NCBI GenBank assembly: GCA_937995755.1
Contig: CALKJD010000064.1
Location: 1 to 64,000, forward strand
DNA: 64,000 nucleotides
Direction: 5' to 3'
Origin: an uncultured Saprospiraceae bacterium
Lineage (GTDB): Bacteria; Bacteroidota; Bacteroidia; Chitinophagales; Saprospiraceae
Shown: piece by piece, positions 21,434 to 31,589 of the stretch
How positions within the stretch are numbered: the stretch's first letter is position 1
How the letters are laid out: each line of letters starts with the position of its first letter
Translations under genes and position numbers: made by a program
Notes under the pieces: generated by a model
What the model was told of the DNA's origin: nothing
What the model saw: the letters and a program-made list of their open reading frames with translations, nothing else
Databases searched by the model: none

Positions 21434-22171
21434 ATGAAACATTATCTATTAATATTTTTCAGTGCAATACTCGTTGGCTTTTCTTCATGTAGTGAGGAGT
21501 CAATAGCACCAACAAGTCTAGAGGGAGAAAAGGATTTTTATCCATTAGAAGTTGGTCGTACTTGGATATACCAAACAGATAGTGTAGTCTTTAATAAACA
21601 ATTGAATTCAATAGATACTCTAAGAGGGTTTGTCAAAGAAGAGATCGTAAGTGAGTTTTTAACGGCAGGTGATAATACTACCTACGCAATCGAAAGATCA
21701 TTTAGAAGATCATTGACAGATCAATGGAATATAACAGATACGTATTCTTCAAGTTTTATAGATAATAAGGCAACTAGAAGCGAAGAGAATCTACGTTTTG
21801 TAAAGATGGTGTTTCCAACGTCTTTAGGTCAAAAGTGGGATGGAAACCAATTTTTTGATGAATCGGTAATAGTAAATGTTGGAGGCGAGTTTATAGAAGT
21901 CTATAAGAATTGGGCCTCTGAGGTGGTTGGTGTAGATAGTACAGTAGTCTTAGGTAACTCACAATATGAGAATTGTACTATAATTGTTTTGGCTGATAAT
22001 GAGAACTTCTTTGAAAAGAGATATGCCAAAGAGATATATGCTAAAGGCGTAGGGCTCATCAGTAAAGAGATGAGTATCATCTGTACACAAGATGGAGATG
22101 GAAATATCGACATTATAGATAGAGCAGAAGAAGGTTTTGTACTTTCACAATCATTAATAGAATACTTTTAA
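21434..22171 (+). CDS. Hypothetical lipoprotein
   Basis: Signal peptide with lipobox GFSSC; DFYPLEVGRTWIYQTDSVVF-type N-terminus. Confidence 0.75.
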   Translation: MKHYLLIFFSAILVGFSSCSEESIAPTSLEGEKDFYPLEVGRTWIYQTDSVVFNKQLNSIDTLRGFVKEEIVSEFLTAGDNTTYAIERSFRRSLTDQWNITDTYSSSFIDNKATRSEENLRFVKMVFPTSLGQKWDGNQFFDESVIVNVGGEFIEVYKNWASEVVGVDSTVVLGNSQYENCTIIVLADNENFFEKRYAKEIYAKGVGLISKEMSIICTQDGDGNIDIIDRAEEGFVLSQSLIEYF

Positions 22172-22179
22172 AACTAACT

Positions 22180-22704
22180 ATGCTTAAAGATTTTGTAGAG
22201 ATAGGTAAACTGGGTAAGCCTTTTGGAATAAGTGGTAAGCTTAAGTTGAGTTGTGAAGATGAGATTTTGCATGTTCTCAAAAAAGATAAAGTATTTTTTC
22301 TCAAAAGGGGAGCCCATTACATTCCTTATTTCGTTCAGTATATAGAGGAGACTCATGATACTTTATTAAAGATAGAAGGCTTGGATGATCCACAAGATGC
22401 CAAATCTTGTAGTGGGGACACCTTATATCTTCCAATTAAAGATCTACCAGAAATTAAAGAAAAACCAGGTTTGTATTTCTCAGTACTCAAAGGCTTTTCT
22501 ATGCACAATCAAGACGATGAACTCGTGGGTAAGATTGTGGATATAGTATCCATGCCACAACAAGAATTAGCTAGTGTGGAATTATCAAATGGCAATGAAA
22601 TATTGATTCCTCTCCATGAATCTTTGATTATCGGAATTGACCCAGATCAATTGATTGTACAGCTCGAAGTGGCAGAAGGTTTGCTTGATATCTATGATAA
22701 TTAG
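22180..22704 (+). CDS. rimM: Ribosome maturation factor RimM
   Basis: VEIGKLGKPFGISGKLKLS; central RimM and PRC-barrel-like C-terminal region; 8 nt after the preceding stop. Confidence 0.88.
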   Translation: MLKDFVEIGKLGKPFGISGKLKLSCEDEILHVLKKDKVFFLKRGAHYIPYFVQYIEETHDTLLKIEGLDDPQDAKSCSGDTLYLPIKDLPEIKEKPGLYFSVLKGFSMHNQDDELVGKIVDIVSMPQQELASVELSNGNEILIPLHESLIIGIDPDQLIVQLEVAEGLLDIYDN

Positions 22705-22864
22705 AGGGTTTTACCCATGATACGGAGCTTTTGCAAGCTTCTTTACATATTCAATAATAATTTTAATAGCCTTAGTAGGGGCGATAGTCGTACACTTGTG
22801 TCAGTATTGTTAGGTATTGAAGTGTCGGTTAGGGTTTACTATGCTTAAGATGAAATTTATATTT

Positions 22865-23773
22865 ATGAAAAACCGGAAGTTAAACATACTTAGGTTTATT
22901 GTCATCTTAACCTTTGTAAGTCTTGGAGCGCTTCAATCAAGTGCTCAGCAGTATAGCGTAAGAGGTTATGCTGGAGGATATTACTATTTGGGTGATTTAG
23001 CTCCTCTGTCTTCTGCATTTAGCCTGTCACAGTATAATCCTGGTCTAGGGATTTCGGTAGGCAAAGAGATCAATAAAACTTTTGATATCCATTTGAAATA
23101 TACATATGGAAGGATATCTGCGAGTGATAGCGAAGCTCGAGATCAGGGCAGACGAATAAGAAATCTATCATTTGTATCTAGCATATACGATTTAGGATTG
23201 ATAACAGAAATCCATCTCAATACTTGGTTGAAAGGCTTAGATAAATATGGTTTAAGACTTTATTATAGTACAGGGGTGAGTTTGTTTCATTTTAATCCGA
23301 AAACCATTTACAAAGGTAAATTGGTGCCTTTGCAGCCACTAGGCACAGAAGGGCAGGGAAGTAATCTTCCTAACACTAACGATAAGTATAGTTTAACTCA
23401 AGTTTCCATCCCCTTTGGCTTTGGATTACAGTTTGATTTAAACGAAGAATTTGAATTAGGATTTGAAGTGATTCCAAGATGGACATTTACAGATTACCTA
23501 GATGACGTTAGTGGAGCTTATGTGCCATTAGCAGACTTGGAGGCTGTAAATGGTGAATTGTCAGCAGCACTCTCTAATCGGAAAGGAGAGTACCTAGGTA
23601 TACCAGCAATGGATGTTCAGGAAGGTTCATTAAGAGGTGATCCTGATGATGCAGATTGGTATATGTTTATGGGAGTATATATATCCTATAGATGGGGAGC
23701 TACTGATAACGAACTAATAGAAGAACCAAAAGAATTGATGAAAAGCGATGATTCACCAAGAATTAACTTTTAA
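22865..23773 (+). CDS. DUF6089/PorG-like outer-membrane beta-barrel protein (copy 1)
   Basis: Signal peptide from M 22865 (MKNRKLNILRFIVILTFVSLGALQSSAQ); GGYYYLGDLAP; PLQPLGTEGQGSN; PRWTFTDYLDDVSG. Confidence 0.82.
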   Translation: MKNRKLNILRFIVILTFVSLGALQSSAQQYSVRGYAGGYYYLGDLAPLSSAFSLSQYNPGLGISVGKEINKTFDIHLKYTYGRISASDSEARDQGRRIRNLSFVSSIYDLGLITEIHLNTWLKGLDKYGLRLYYSTGVSLFHFNPKTIYKGKLVPLQPLGTEGQGSNLPNTNDKYSLTQVSIPFGFGLQFDLNEEFELGFEVIPRWTFTDYLDDVSGAYVPLADLEAVNGELSAALSNRKGEYLGIPAMDVQEGSLRGDPDDADWYMFMGVYISYRWGATDNELIEEPKELMKSDDSPRINF

Positions 23774-23822
23774 TCAAGTCAGAATTGTAAAAATGATTTA
23801 ATACTATAACCACGTAGAATAA

Positions 23823-24701
23823 ATGAGATTTAACCCTTTACTCATCTTTTTTAGTGTATTGCTTAGTCTAGTATTTAGTGCTAGTGTCAATGCTCAAAAG
23901 GCCGAAATAGGCTTTAGCATAGGCGCATCTACATATCAAGGTGATATATCTCCATTGGGATGGAGATTAAGTTTTGAAGGCGCTCATGTTGCTCGAGGTA
24001 TGTTTTTGAGCCTTGGACTCAATGAATTCATTTCTGTAAAAGCAAGATATTATACGGCGCAAATATCTGCTTCGGACGAAAATGCAATCAGTACATTCAG
24101 AACAGAAAGGAATTTACATTTCAAATCAGGAATAAGAGAGTTTTCTGTCGTAGGTGAACTTAATTTATTTGGTGTGATTCCATCATGGAGGAAGTTTAAG
24201 TTTCAGCCCTTTGTAAATGTAGGGATAGGGGTTTTTAAATTTAATCCACAAGCCAAATATAGAGGCGTATGGTATGATCTACAACCATTAGGGACGGAAG
24301 GTCAGGGCCTTTCTGATACGGACAATGAGTTGTATAATTTGACTCAGTTGAGTATTCCGATGGGTTTTGGACTTAAGTATACATTTAACGATGAATTAGT
24401 AATAGCCTTCGAAATAAGTCCGAGGTGGACATTTACAGATTATTTAGATGATGTTTCAACTCAATATCCAGATCTCGAACTACTACAGCAAGAACGTGGT
24501 GACTTGGCTGTTAATTTAAGCTACAGAAGTGAAAAGCCGATAGATGCTGGCACAGGAGCAAGTAAGTCGGGTAGGGGTAATGAAAGAGAGAACGATTGGT
24601 ATATCATCACAGCTCTCAGTGTAGCATATAGATTCGATCCTGGCGTTTATTTAGATCGTCGAAAGGGGTTTCAAGGAAACTGGAAATGTCCTTACTTTTA
24701 A
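23823..24701 (+). CDS. DUF6089/PorG-like outer-membrane beta-barrel protein (copy 2)
   Basis: Signal peptide; GASTYQGDISP; LQPLGTEGQGLSD; PRWTFTDYLDDVS; tandem paralog of the preceding gene. Confidence 0.82.
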   Translation: MRFNPLLIFFSVLLSLVFSASVNAQKAEIGFSIGASTYQGDISPLGWRLSFEGAHVARGMFLSLGLNEFISVKARYYTAQISASDENAISTFRTERNLHFKSGIREFSVVGELNLFGVIPSWRKFKFQPFVNVGIGVFKFNPQAKYRGVWYDLQPLGTEGQGLSDTDNELYNLTQLSIPMGFGLKYTFNDELVIAFEISPRWTFTDYLDDVSTQYPDLELLQQERGDLAVNLSYRSEKPIDAGTGASKSGRGNERENDWYIITALSVAYRFDPGVYLDRRKGFQGNWKCPYF

Positions 24702-24736
24702 GTTCGTTTAGAGACAAATTTTCAGACAATCCGTTA

Positions 24737-25036
24737 TTATCGCAATACAATTTCCTTTACTACTACAGTACCAATTTTTTCATTTAATAGCTTAATTAGT
24801 TTAGGTTTGGACATACTTAATTCAGCCCTTAATGGAGCAGAAGTTAGTGTAATCTCCAGCTTACCATGCTTTATGAAGAATCTACTAGTATAGCCATTTA
24901 TCATCTCGCCCATTTCAGACTTCCAAGCATCTTGAATGAGTTTGAGTTCATGGTGTATTTGTATTCTTTTGTTCTTTTGGATGTACTCTCCTAGTACTTC
25001 AGAGATCTTTCGATCATTATATTTTTTATTGAACAT
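24737..25036 (-). CDS. DUF721/DciA-like protein
   Basis: 99 aa; ISEVLGEYIQKNKRIQIHHELKLIQDAWKSEMGEMI...RFFIKHGKLEITLTSAPLRAELSMSKPKLIKLLNEKIG; adjacent to recF. Confidence 0.85.
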   Translation of the reverse strand: MFNKKYNDRKISEVLGEYIQKNKRIQIHHELKLIQDAWKSEMGEMINGYTSRFFIKHGKLEITLTSAPLRAELSMSKPKLIKLLNEKIGTVVVKEIVLR

Positions 25037-26152
25037 CTAGTGTTTTTCTAAAGAGATAGATTCTGTACTTTCAATCACAAATTTATGATAATTAGTTTCA
25101 AGGATCTGTAATATATTTTCAACGCGATAAAGATTGGTGTCAGAAATGAATATTTGACCGTAATTTTCTTTCAGCAGTATATCGATGATAAATTTCACTC
25201 TTTCTTGATCTAGTTTATCAAATATATCATCGAGGAGTAAGATGGGCGTGTTTTTATGTACGCTTTGGATAATTTTATATTGACTAAGCTTTAAGGCCAT
25301 TATAAAGGACTTCAGTTGACCTTGAGATGCGTAGACTTTTAATTGATCATCATTCATAATCAACTTAAGATCGTCTTTATGAATGCCTTTTGTAGTACGT
25401 TGTAGTATTCGATCTCGATCTTTGCTTTCCGCTAAAGACTGTAAGAAAGGCGTGTCGTCAAGACTACTCTTATATTCTATCCTAGCTTGTTCTTTATCCT
25501 CAGAAATATGGCTGTAGGTATCACTGAATTGAGATGAAATTCTCTCAACGAACGATTTCCTTGCTTCATATATTTTCTGAGCAGGGCCATCCATTTTTTC
25601 TGATATGGTATTGATTAGTAGCTCGTTATACGTTCTTCGCTCAGCAAATTGTTTAAGTAAAGCGTTTCGTTGTTTGAGAAGTTTATTGTACTCAAGTAAC
25701 TGACGCAAGTAATCTTTGTCATATTGAGTAATAGACTGATCAATAAATTTTCGACGTTCCTCACTGGCATCCAATAGTCCCTGTACATCAGTCGGTGATA
25801 TCATGACACAAGGGTAATTACCTACATGTTCAGAAATTCGCTTATAGTTTTTACCATCTGAGCTGATCGTCTTCTTTTTATCTTTTTCAACAGTTATTGC
25901 GATATTGTTCTTTTCCTGATCATTATTGTAGAAAACGCCTTCCAGCCTTAGGAAGTTTTCACCTTTACGAATATTATAGCGATCAGTCGTAGATAGATAG
26001 CTCTTACCTATACAGGTGTAATAAACTGCATCCAATAAGTTTGTCTTGCCTACGCCATTAAGTCCTACCACAAGATTTAGTTTATTATGTAGATCATACA
26101 CATGAGAAGTGTAGTTCTTGTAATTGGTTAGAGATAAGCTGGATATATACAC
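25037..26152 (-). CDS. recF: DNA replication/repair protein RecF
   Basis: LSLTNYKNYTSHVYDLHNKLNLVVGLNGVGKTNLLDAVYY; ERRKFIDQSI; ASQGQLKSFIMALKLSQ; PILLLDDIFDKLDQERV. Confidence 0.96.
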   Translation of the reverse strand: MYISSLSLTNYKNYTSHVYDLHNKLNLVVGLNGVGKTNLLDAVYYTCIGKSYLSTTDRYNIRKGENFLRLEGVFYNNDQEKNNIAITVEKDKKKTISSDGKNYKRISEHVGNYPCVMISPTDVQGLLDASEERRKFIDQSITQYDKDYLRQLLEYNKLLKQRNALLKQFAERRTYNELLINTISEKMDGPAQKIYEARKSFVERISSQFSDTYSHISEDKEQARIEYKSSLDDTPFLQSLAESKDRDRILQRTTKGIHKDDLKLIMNDDQLKVYASQGQLKSFIMALKLSQYKIIQSVHKNTPILLLDDIFDKLDQERVKFIIDILLKENYGQIFISDTNLYRVENILQILETNYHKFVIESTESISLEKH

Positions 26153-26405
26153 GATGTGATGAGATGGTGAGTAAGTGTCAAAGATAGTAAGCTAGCCTAT
26201 AATCATGTCTTTTGGGTCGGTATATATTATGATAAGTAAGAATGTATGTGCTACGACGCATATTTTCCTAATAGGAGGCCCAATATAAATGATCAAAGTT
26301 GTATTTTCGTGCGCTAATGAATAGGTATACCAATATATACCTAATTTTGTTTGAGCATAATATTAGATAATGCTTTTACAACAGAAAAATAAAAAATAAA
26401 AATAG

Positions 26406-27440
26406 ATGGCAGTAGCTAGTAAAAAAGCAACAAGTGCTAAAAAGGCAACCAAGTCAAAATTTAGCAAGGAGACATACCTAGAATGGTATGAGAATATGTA
26501 TAGAATTAGAAAGTTTGAAGAAGCGACTCTAAAGGCGTACTCACTGCAGAAAATTAGAGGGTTTTGTCATGTATATATTGGTCAAGAAGCTATCTCCGCT
26601 GGTTTAGAGACTGCTCTGCAAGATGGCGATAAGATAGTAACTGCTTACAGACAGCACGGTATCGCTTTAGGGCGTGGAATGGATTCTAAATCATGTATGG
26701 CTGAGCTATTTGGTAAAGGAACCGGATGTGTAGGTGGAAAAGGTGGAAGTATGCACTTCTTCTCAAAAGAACACAACTATTTTGGAGGTAACGGTATCGT
26801 AGGAGCTCAGATTCCAATCGGTACAGGTATAGCTATGGCAGAGTCATACAGAGGAACTAGTAATCTGTGTGTTACTATGTTTGGCGATGGTGCTGCTAGA
26901 CAAGGCGCATTATACGAGTCATTCAATATGGCTATGACATGGAAAATTCCAGTACTCTATATAGTAGAGAACAACCAATATGCCATGGGTACTTCAGTAG
27001 AGCGTACAAGTAATGTAACCGATCTATTTAAGATTGGATCTGCATTCGATATGCCTAGTGAGCCTGTAGACGGTATGGATCCAGAAGCAGTACACTTGGC
27101 TGTAGAGAAAGCAGCGAAGCATATCAGATCAGGAAAGGGACCTTACTTCTTAGAGATAAAAACTTATAGATATAGAGGTCACTCTGTATCTGATCCAGCA
27201 AAGTATCGTACTAAGGATGAGTTGAACAAGTACAAGGCATTAGATCCAATTGAAATTATCAAGGATAAAGTACTAAAGGGTAAAATCGCTTCGGCTAAAG
27301 AAATCGAAGAGATAGAAAAGGCTATCACGGTAGAGATTGAAGCGGCAGTTAAATTTGCTGATGAATCCGATCTCCCATTAGCTTCTGAACTGTATGATAA
27401 TAATTACGTACAAGAAGATTACCCATTCATTACAGACTAG
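26406..27440 (+). CDS. pdhA: Pyruvate dehydrogenase E1 component subunit alpha
   Basis: MYRIRKFEEATLKAYSLQKIRGFCHVYIGQEA; GKGGSMHFF; TMFGDGAARQGALYES; YRYRGHSVSDPAKYRTKDE. Confidence 0.96.
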   Translation: MAVASKKATSAKKATKSKFSKETYLEWYENMYRIRKFEEATLKAYSLQKIRGFCHVYIGQEAISAGLETALQDGDKIVTAYRQHGIALGRGMDSKSCMAELFGKGTGCVGGKGGSMHFFSKEHNYFGGNGIVGAQIPIGTGIAMAESYRGTSNLCVTMFGDGAARQGALYESFNMAMTWKIPVLYIVENNQYAMGTSVERTSNVTDLFKIGSAFDMPSEPVDGMDPEAVHLAVEKAAKHIRSGKGPYFLEIKTYRYRGHSVSDPAKYRTKDELNKYKALDPIEIIKDKVLKGKIASAKEIEEIEKAITVEIEAAVKFADESDLPLASELYDNNYVQEDYPFITD

Positions 27441-27462
27441 TAATTTAAGATTTATATCAAGT

Positions 27463-27498
27463 AAAAGAGCCTTTAGATGATTTTCTAAAGGCTCTTTT
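27463..27498 (+). terminator. Rho-independent terminator of pdhA
   Basis: AAAAGAGCCTTTAGA(27463-27477)/TCTAAAGGCTCTTTT(27484-27498), perfect 15-bp stem, T-rich 3' arm. Confidence 0.9.
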
Positions 27499-27547
27499 AT
27501 TATTTGAGTAGGGTATTGTCTCGGTATTTAGTTTTAAGTAGAATGAT

Positions 27548-28324
27548 CTAACCCATAGTACCTTTTACTAATCCGCCATCTACACTTATCGTTTGTCCTG
27601 TAATGAAAGAAGATTGAGGTGATAACAGCCAAATTGCCAAAGAAGCTAAATTTTCTGGTTTGCCTAGTTTGCTCATTTTGGTTTCTGATTCATATTGCTT
27701 ACGTGCTTCCTCTGGAGTAATACCGAGCAACATAGATTTGTGAGCAAATAATCTTTCCATCGCTGCGGTAGCATGATATCCTGGAGCTAATATATTCAAT
27801 GTGATTCCTTGATCTGCAACTTCATGAGAAAGTGTTTTTACAAATCCTACGACAGCTAATCGAAGTGAGTTACTAAGCACTAGATTCTCTACAGGTTGTT
27901 TGACACTCACACTTTCTATATATACAATACGACCGTACTGCTGATCCATAAATCTATCTAACAGAATCTTAGTGAATTTCACTTTCCATCTTAGTAGACT
28001 TTCGTATGAATTGTCCCAATCGTCCATCTCTGTAGCGACAAATGATTTGGCAGGCGGTCCACCAGCATTGATAAGCACACCATCTATTCTACGAAGGCCT
28101 AACGTTCTAGTTATTTCGGACATCGTAGCATCCGTGGTGATATCTCCAGGTACTATTTCTACTTGACTCGAATGAGCAGCTTTCATCTCTTCAAGCTTTT
28201 CTTTTCGTCTAGCGTTCAGTATTACATTGGCTCCCTCTTCTATGAGCGCCATCGCTATAGCTCTACCAAATCCGCTAGTAGCTCCTGTGACTACAAATAG
28301 TTTTCCTTTAAGTCCTAGATCCAT
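27548..28324 (-). CDS. SDR family oxidoreductase
   Basis: VTGATSGFGRAIAMALIEEGANVILNARR; NAGGPPAKSF; FITGQTISVDGGLVKGT. Confidence 0.93.
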   Translation of the reverse strand: MDLGLKGKLFVVTGATSGFGRAIAMALIEEGANVILNARRKEKLEEMKAAHSSQVEIVPGDITTDATMSEITRTLGLRRIDGVLINAGGPPAKSFVATEMDDWDNSYESLLRWKVKFTKILLDRFMDQQYGRIVYIESVSVKQPVENLVLSNSLRLAVVGFVKTLSHEVADQGITLNILAPGYHATAAMERLFAHKSMLLGITPEEARKQYESETKMSKLGKPENLASLAIWLLSPQSSFITGQTISVDGGLVKGTMG

Positions 28325-28647
28325 TATAGTAGATTTGTGAGGAAGCGATAGATTTCTTTTTCTACGACATCATAATCATTGTCGGCTTTAAAGATGGTTT
28401 CTATTTTATCTAGAACTTCTTGCTTTCTTGCTGGAGTTGGGAAATGGATGCCTTTGTGCGAGATAATAACTTCTAGTGCTTCAAAGTCACTCATCTCATC
28501 AAATATAGAATACATCTTATCGTAAGTATCATTGCCAACATTTTCTATGATAGCCGCTTTCTCTTCATCTGTAAACTCTTCGTTGACATTAGCTGCATAC
28601 AGTAAAGTGATACAAATAAATTCGTCATAGCTTAGATTCTCTTTCAT
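28324..28647 (-). CDS. Hypothetical 107-aa all-alpha protein, possibly TerB-like
   Basis: YDEFICITLLYAANVNEEFTDEEKAAI; stop overlaps the start of the SDR gene (TAATG). Confidence 0.6.
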   Translation of the reverse strand: MKENLSYDEFICITLLYAANVNEEFTDEEKAAIIENVGNDTYDKMYSIFDEMSDFEALEVIISHKGIHFPTPARKQEVLDKIETIFKADNDYDVVEKEIYRFLTNLL

Positions 28648-28700
28648 AATATAGTGATGTTACTTCCTAATAAATATAGTCTCTTTTTATCTCAATTGTA

Positions 28701-29894
28701 TTAAATGACGCCGAGCTCCTTACCTACTTTGGTAAATGCTTCGACACACTTATCTATCTGTTCAAACGAGTGACCTGCACTAATTTGTGTTCTGATTCTG
28801 GCTTTATCTTTTGGCACTACAGGATAGAAAAATCCAATTACGTAAATACCTTCGTCCAAAAGCATATTGGCAAATTTTTGTGATAATGGTGCATCATATA
28901 ACATTACAGGCACGATAGCATGTGTACCTTCGACAATATCAAAACCAGCAGCAACCATCTTAGATCTAAATCTAGCCGTGTTTTCCGATAGTTTATCCCT
29001 AAGAGCAGTAGACTCAGTTAATATATCTAGTACCTTTAATGAAGCGCCAACGATTGCCGGTGCTAATGTATTTGAAAATAAGTAAGGTCTGGATCTTTGA
29101 CGTAGCATAGCCACTATTTCCTTACTTGCTGCAGTAAATCCTCCTGATGCTCCGCCCAATGCTTTACCGAATGTACCTGTGATAATATCTACTCTGCCAA
29201 ACGCATCGCAATGCTCGGCACTTCCTCTTCCTGTCTTACCCGTAAATCCAGTAGCATGACAGTCATCCACCATAGTCAATGCATCATACTTTTCTGCTAG
29301 ATCACAGATCTTATCAATTTGTGCTATCACACCATCCATACTAAACACACCATCGGTAGCAATCATGATCCGCCTCGCTCCAGCTTCCTTAGCTTCTTTT
29401 AGCTTAGTCTCCAGATCAGCCATGTCATTACTTATATAACGGTACCTTTTGGCCTTACATAATCTGATACCATCTATAATAGAGGCATGATTAAGTGTGT
29501 CAGATATAATTGCATCTTCAGCGGTGAGTAAGGGCTCAAAGAGTCCACCATTAGCATCAAATGCTGCGGCATATAATATAGCATCTTCAGTCCCTACAAA
29601 TTTTGCAATCTTATGCTCAAGTTCCTTGTGGATATCTTGCGTGCCACATATAAATCTAACTGATGACATACCAAATCCATGAGAATCAATAGCGGCTTTC
29701 GCAGCTTCAATAATGTCTGGCTGGGAAGATAGGCCTAAGTAGTTATTTGCACAAAAGTTAAGTACCTCTTGTCCTTTATCTGTACCGATCTCAGCACTCT
29801 GTGGAGTTACGATTATTCTTTCTTCTTTAAAAAGACCATCTTTTCTGATCTGATCTAATTCTGCTTGTATTGCTTGATTTATGCTATTTGACAT
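28701..29894 (-). CDS. kbl: Glycine C-acetyltransferase (2-amino-3-ketobutyrate CoA ligase)
   Basis: [72 protein letters not shown]. Confidence 0.96.
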   Translation of the reverse strand: MSNSINQAIQAELDQIRKDGLFKEERIIVTPQSAEIGTDKGQEVLNFCANNYLGLSSQPDIIEAAKAAIDSHGFGMSSVRFICGTQDIHKELEHKIAKFVGTEDAILYAAAFDANGGLFEPLLTAEDAIISDTLNHASIIDGIRLCKAKRYRYISNDMADLETKLKEAKEAGARRIMIATDGVFSMDGVIAQIDKICDLAEKYDALTMVDDCHATGFTGKTGRGSAEHCDAFGRVDIITGTFGKALGGASGGFTAASKEIVAMLRQRSRPYLFSNTLAPAIVGASLKVLDILTESTALRDKLSENTARFRSKMVAAGFDIVEGTHAIVPVMLYDAPLSQKFANMLLDEGIYVIGFFYPVVPKDKARIRTQISAGHSFEQIDKCVEAFTKVGKELGVI

Positions 29895-29986
29895 TTACTG
29901 CTTGCTTTATTTTATAAGTCAATAATACTTTATAGATTAAAGTAATTCTGACTTTTTAATCATTTAGGATTCTTATGTTTTCTACT

Positions 29987-30937
29987 TTATTTCGTCTCTT
30001 GCTGTAGTCTTAGGTTTTTAATCATATCAACAGTCATCGCATCAAGATTATACTCCTCTTGCCATTTCCAATCTCTGCGTGCCATGCTATCATCTATCGA
30101 CTCGGTCCAACTCGCTGCAATGTCTTGACGGTGATCCGGCTTATATCTAATTTTGAAATCGGGTATAATTTTACGAATACTTTCCGCAATCTCAGCTGGA
30201 GTAAAGCTCATAGCTGATAAGTTATAACTCGTACGAATATTCAAATCATTTTTGTCCGCTTGCATCAGCTCTATAGTGGCTCTTATGGCATCAGGCATAT
30301 ACATCATCGGTAATCTTGTGTCTTCGGCAAGAAAGCATTCGTACTCTTCTCCTTTGATGGCTGCATGATATATCTCTACCGCATAGTCAGTAGTGCCACC
30401 GCTAGGTAGCGATTGGTAGCCTATGATGCCTGGATACCTTACTGATCTGATATCTGTACCGTATCTGTCATGATAGTAATTAGACCAAAGCTCTCCAGTA
30501 GATTTACTAATACCATATACCGTACTTGGCATCAAGGGTACATGCTGTGATGTATTCTCCCTAGGAGTAGTGGTTCCGAATACTGCAATAGTACTTGGAA
30601 AAAAGACCTTATCTATTTGAAATTTTTCGGCTAAGTCTAGTATAGATAAGTAACCATCCAAGTTAACTTTCCATGTTTTCAACGGATTCCATTCTCCACT
30701 AGCGGAAAGAATAGCTGCCATATGGTAGACTTGTGTAATTTCATAAGATTCCACGATCTCATGTAACCTAGTTACATTCATGATGTCCAAAAATTCATAT
30801 GGATTATCATCAGGAATATCTGTTGAAATATCAGTCGCTAAAACATTGTCTTGACCATGTACTTTACGAAGTGCAGTTGCCAATACACGACCGAGTTGGC
30901 CATTAGCTCCAGTAATTAGGATTTTGTCTTTGCTCAT
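29987..30937 (-). CDS. NAD-dependent epimerase/dehydratase, SDR-type L-threonine 3-dehydrogenase
   Basis: ILITGANGQLGRVLATALR; FPSTIAVFGTTTPRENTSQ; YGISKSTGELWSNYY; RYPGIIGY; directly next to kbl. Confidence 0.87.
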   Translation of the reverse strand: MSKDKILITGANGQLGRVLATALRKVHGQDNVLATDISTDIPDDNPYEFLDIMNVTRLHEIVESYEITQVYHMAAILSASGEWNPLKTWKVNLDGYLSILDLAEKFQIDKVFFPSTIAVFGTTTPRENTSQHVPLMPSTVYGISKSTGELWSNYYHDRYGTDIRSVRYPGIIGYQSLPSGGTTDYAVEIYHAAIKGEEYECFLAEDTRLPMMYMPDAIRATIELMQADKNDLNIRTSYNLSAMSFTPAEIAESIRKIIPDFKIRYKPDHRQDIAASWTESIDDSMARRDWKWQEEYNLDAMTVDMIKNLRLQQETK

Positions 30938-31136
30938 TAATTTTTTATTGTGAAAACTATAATGATCTTATTCTTGATTAGCGCTTACTATATCCAATAC
31001 AATAAGAACAGTTAACAATACACTTGGTCTGCATTAACAGCGACGGTGATGTACTATTATAATGCAAGATAGGTCTTCAAGGTAGAATATTTAAGAACTT
31101 TGAATATTTACTTTACTATAATGTCTTCGCCATCAA

Positions 31137-31589
31137 TTAGTCCATATAGTTAGGGATGGTATCTAAGAAGGTAACACTCTTTGTTGATTTATCTATAGCA
31201 CAACAGTAGGTTTGTACACCGTTGGTAACCAGAAGGTAAGGAGCATTGAGTGTGATGTTATATCTAGCTGCTTGATCTAATACGGATTGATTGATTGGTT
31301 CTTTATGAGATTTACATTCAATCAGTAAATATGGTTCTATAGATTGATCATATACTATGATGTCGTATCGTTTATATTGACCTAATACCAAGAGCGATTT
31401 TTCCACTTGTATTCTAGATATAGGGTAGTCTAGTTTTTGGGTGAGATATAATATGAGCAGCTGCCTTACGAGTTCTTCAGGTTGAGGTACGAGGTACTTT
31501 TTCCTGATTGGATCCCATATTAGTGTAGTATCTGCTTCTGACTTTAGTATTAGTTGGGATCTAAATTCATGAAGATTGATATCTATCAT
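31137..31589 (-). CDS. HSDR_N-type PD-(D/E)xK nuclease-like protein
   Basis: RQLLILYLTQKLDYPISRIQVEKSLLVLGQYKRYDIIVYDQSIEPYLLIECKSHKEPINQSVLDQAARYN (D...ECK core intact). Confidence 0.82.
   Translation of the reverse strand: MIDINLHEFRSQLILKSEADTTLIWDPIRKKYLVPQPEELVRQLLILYLTQKLDYPISRIQVEKSLLVLGQYKRYDIIVYDQSIEPYLLIECKSHKEPINQSVLDQAARYNITLNAPYLLVTNGVQTYCCAIDKSTKSVTFLDTIPNYMD

Noticed and set aside
26322-26343. TAGGTATA-n6-TATACCTA inverted repeat upstream of pdhA
   Set aside because: Could be an operator, but an 8-bp AT-rich palindrome is expected by chance in this composition; no family assigned.
31137-31589. Calling the HSDR_N gene a type I restriction system
   Set aside because: No HsdM/HsdS or translocase domain nearby; the stand-alone HSDR_N protein is common in Bacteroidota and not diagnostic of restriction.
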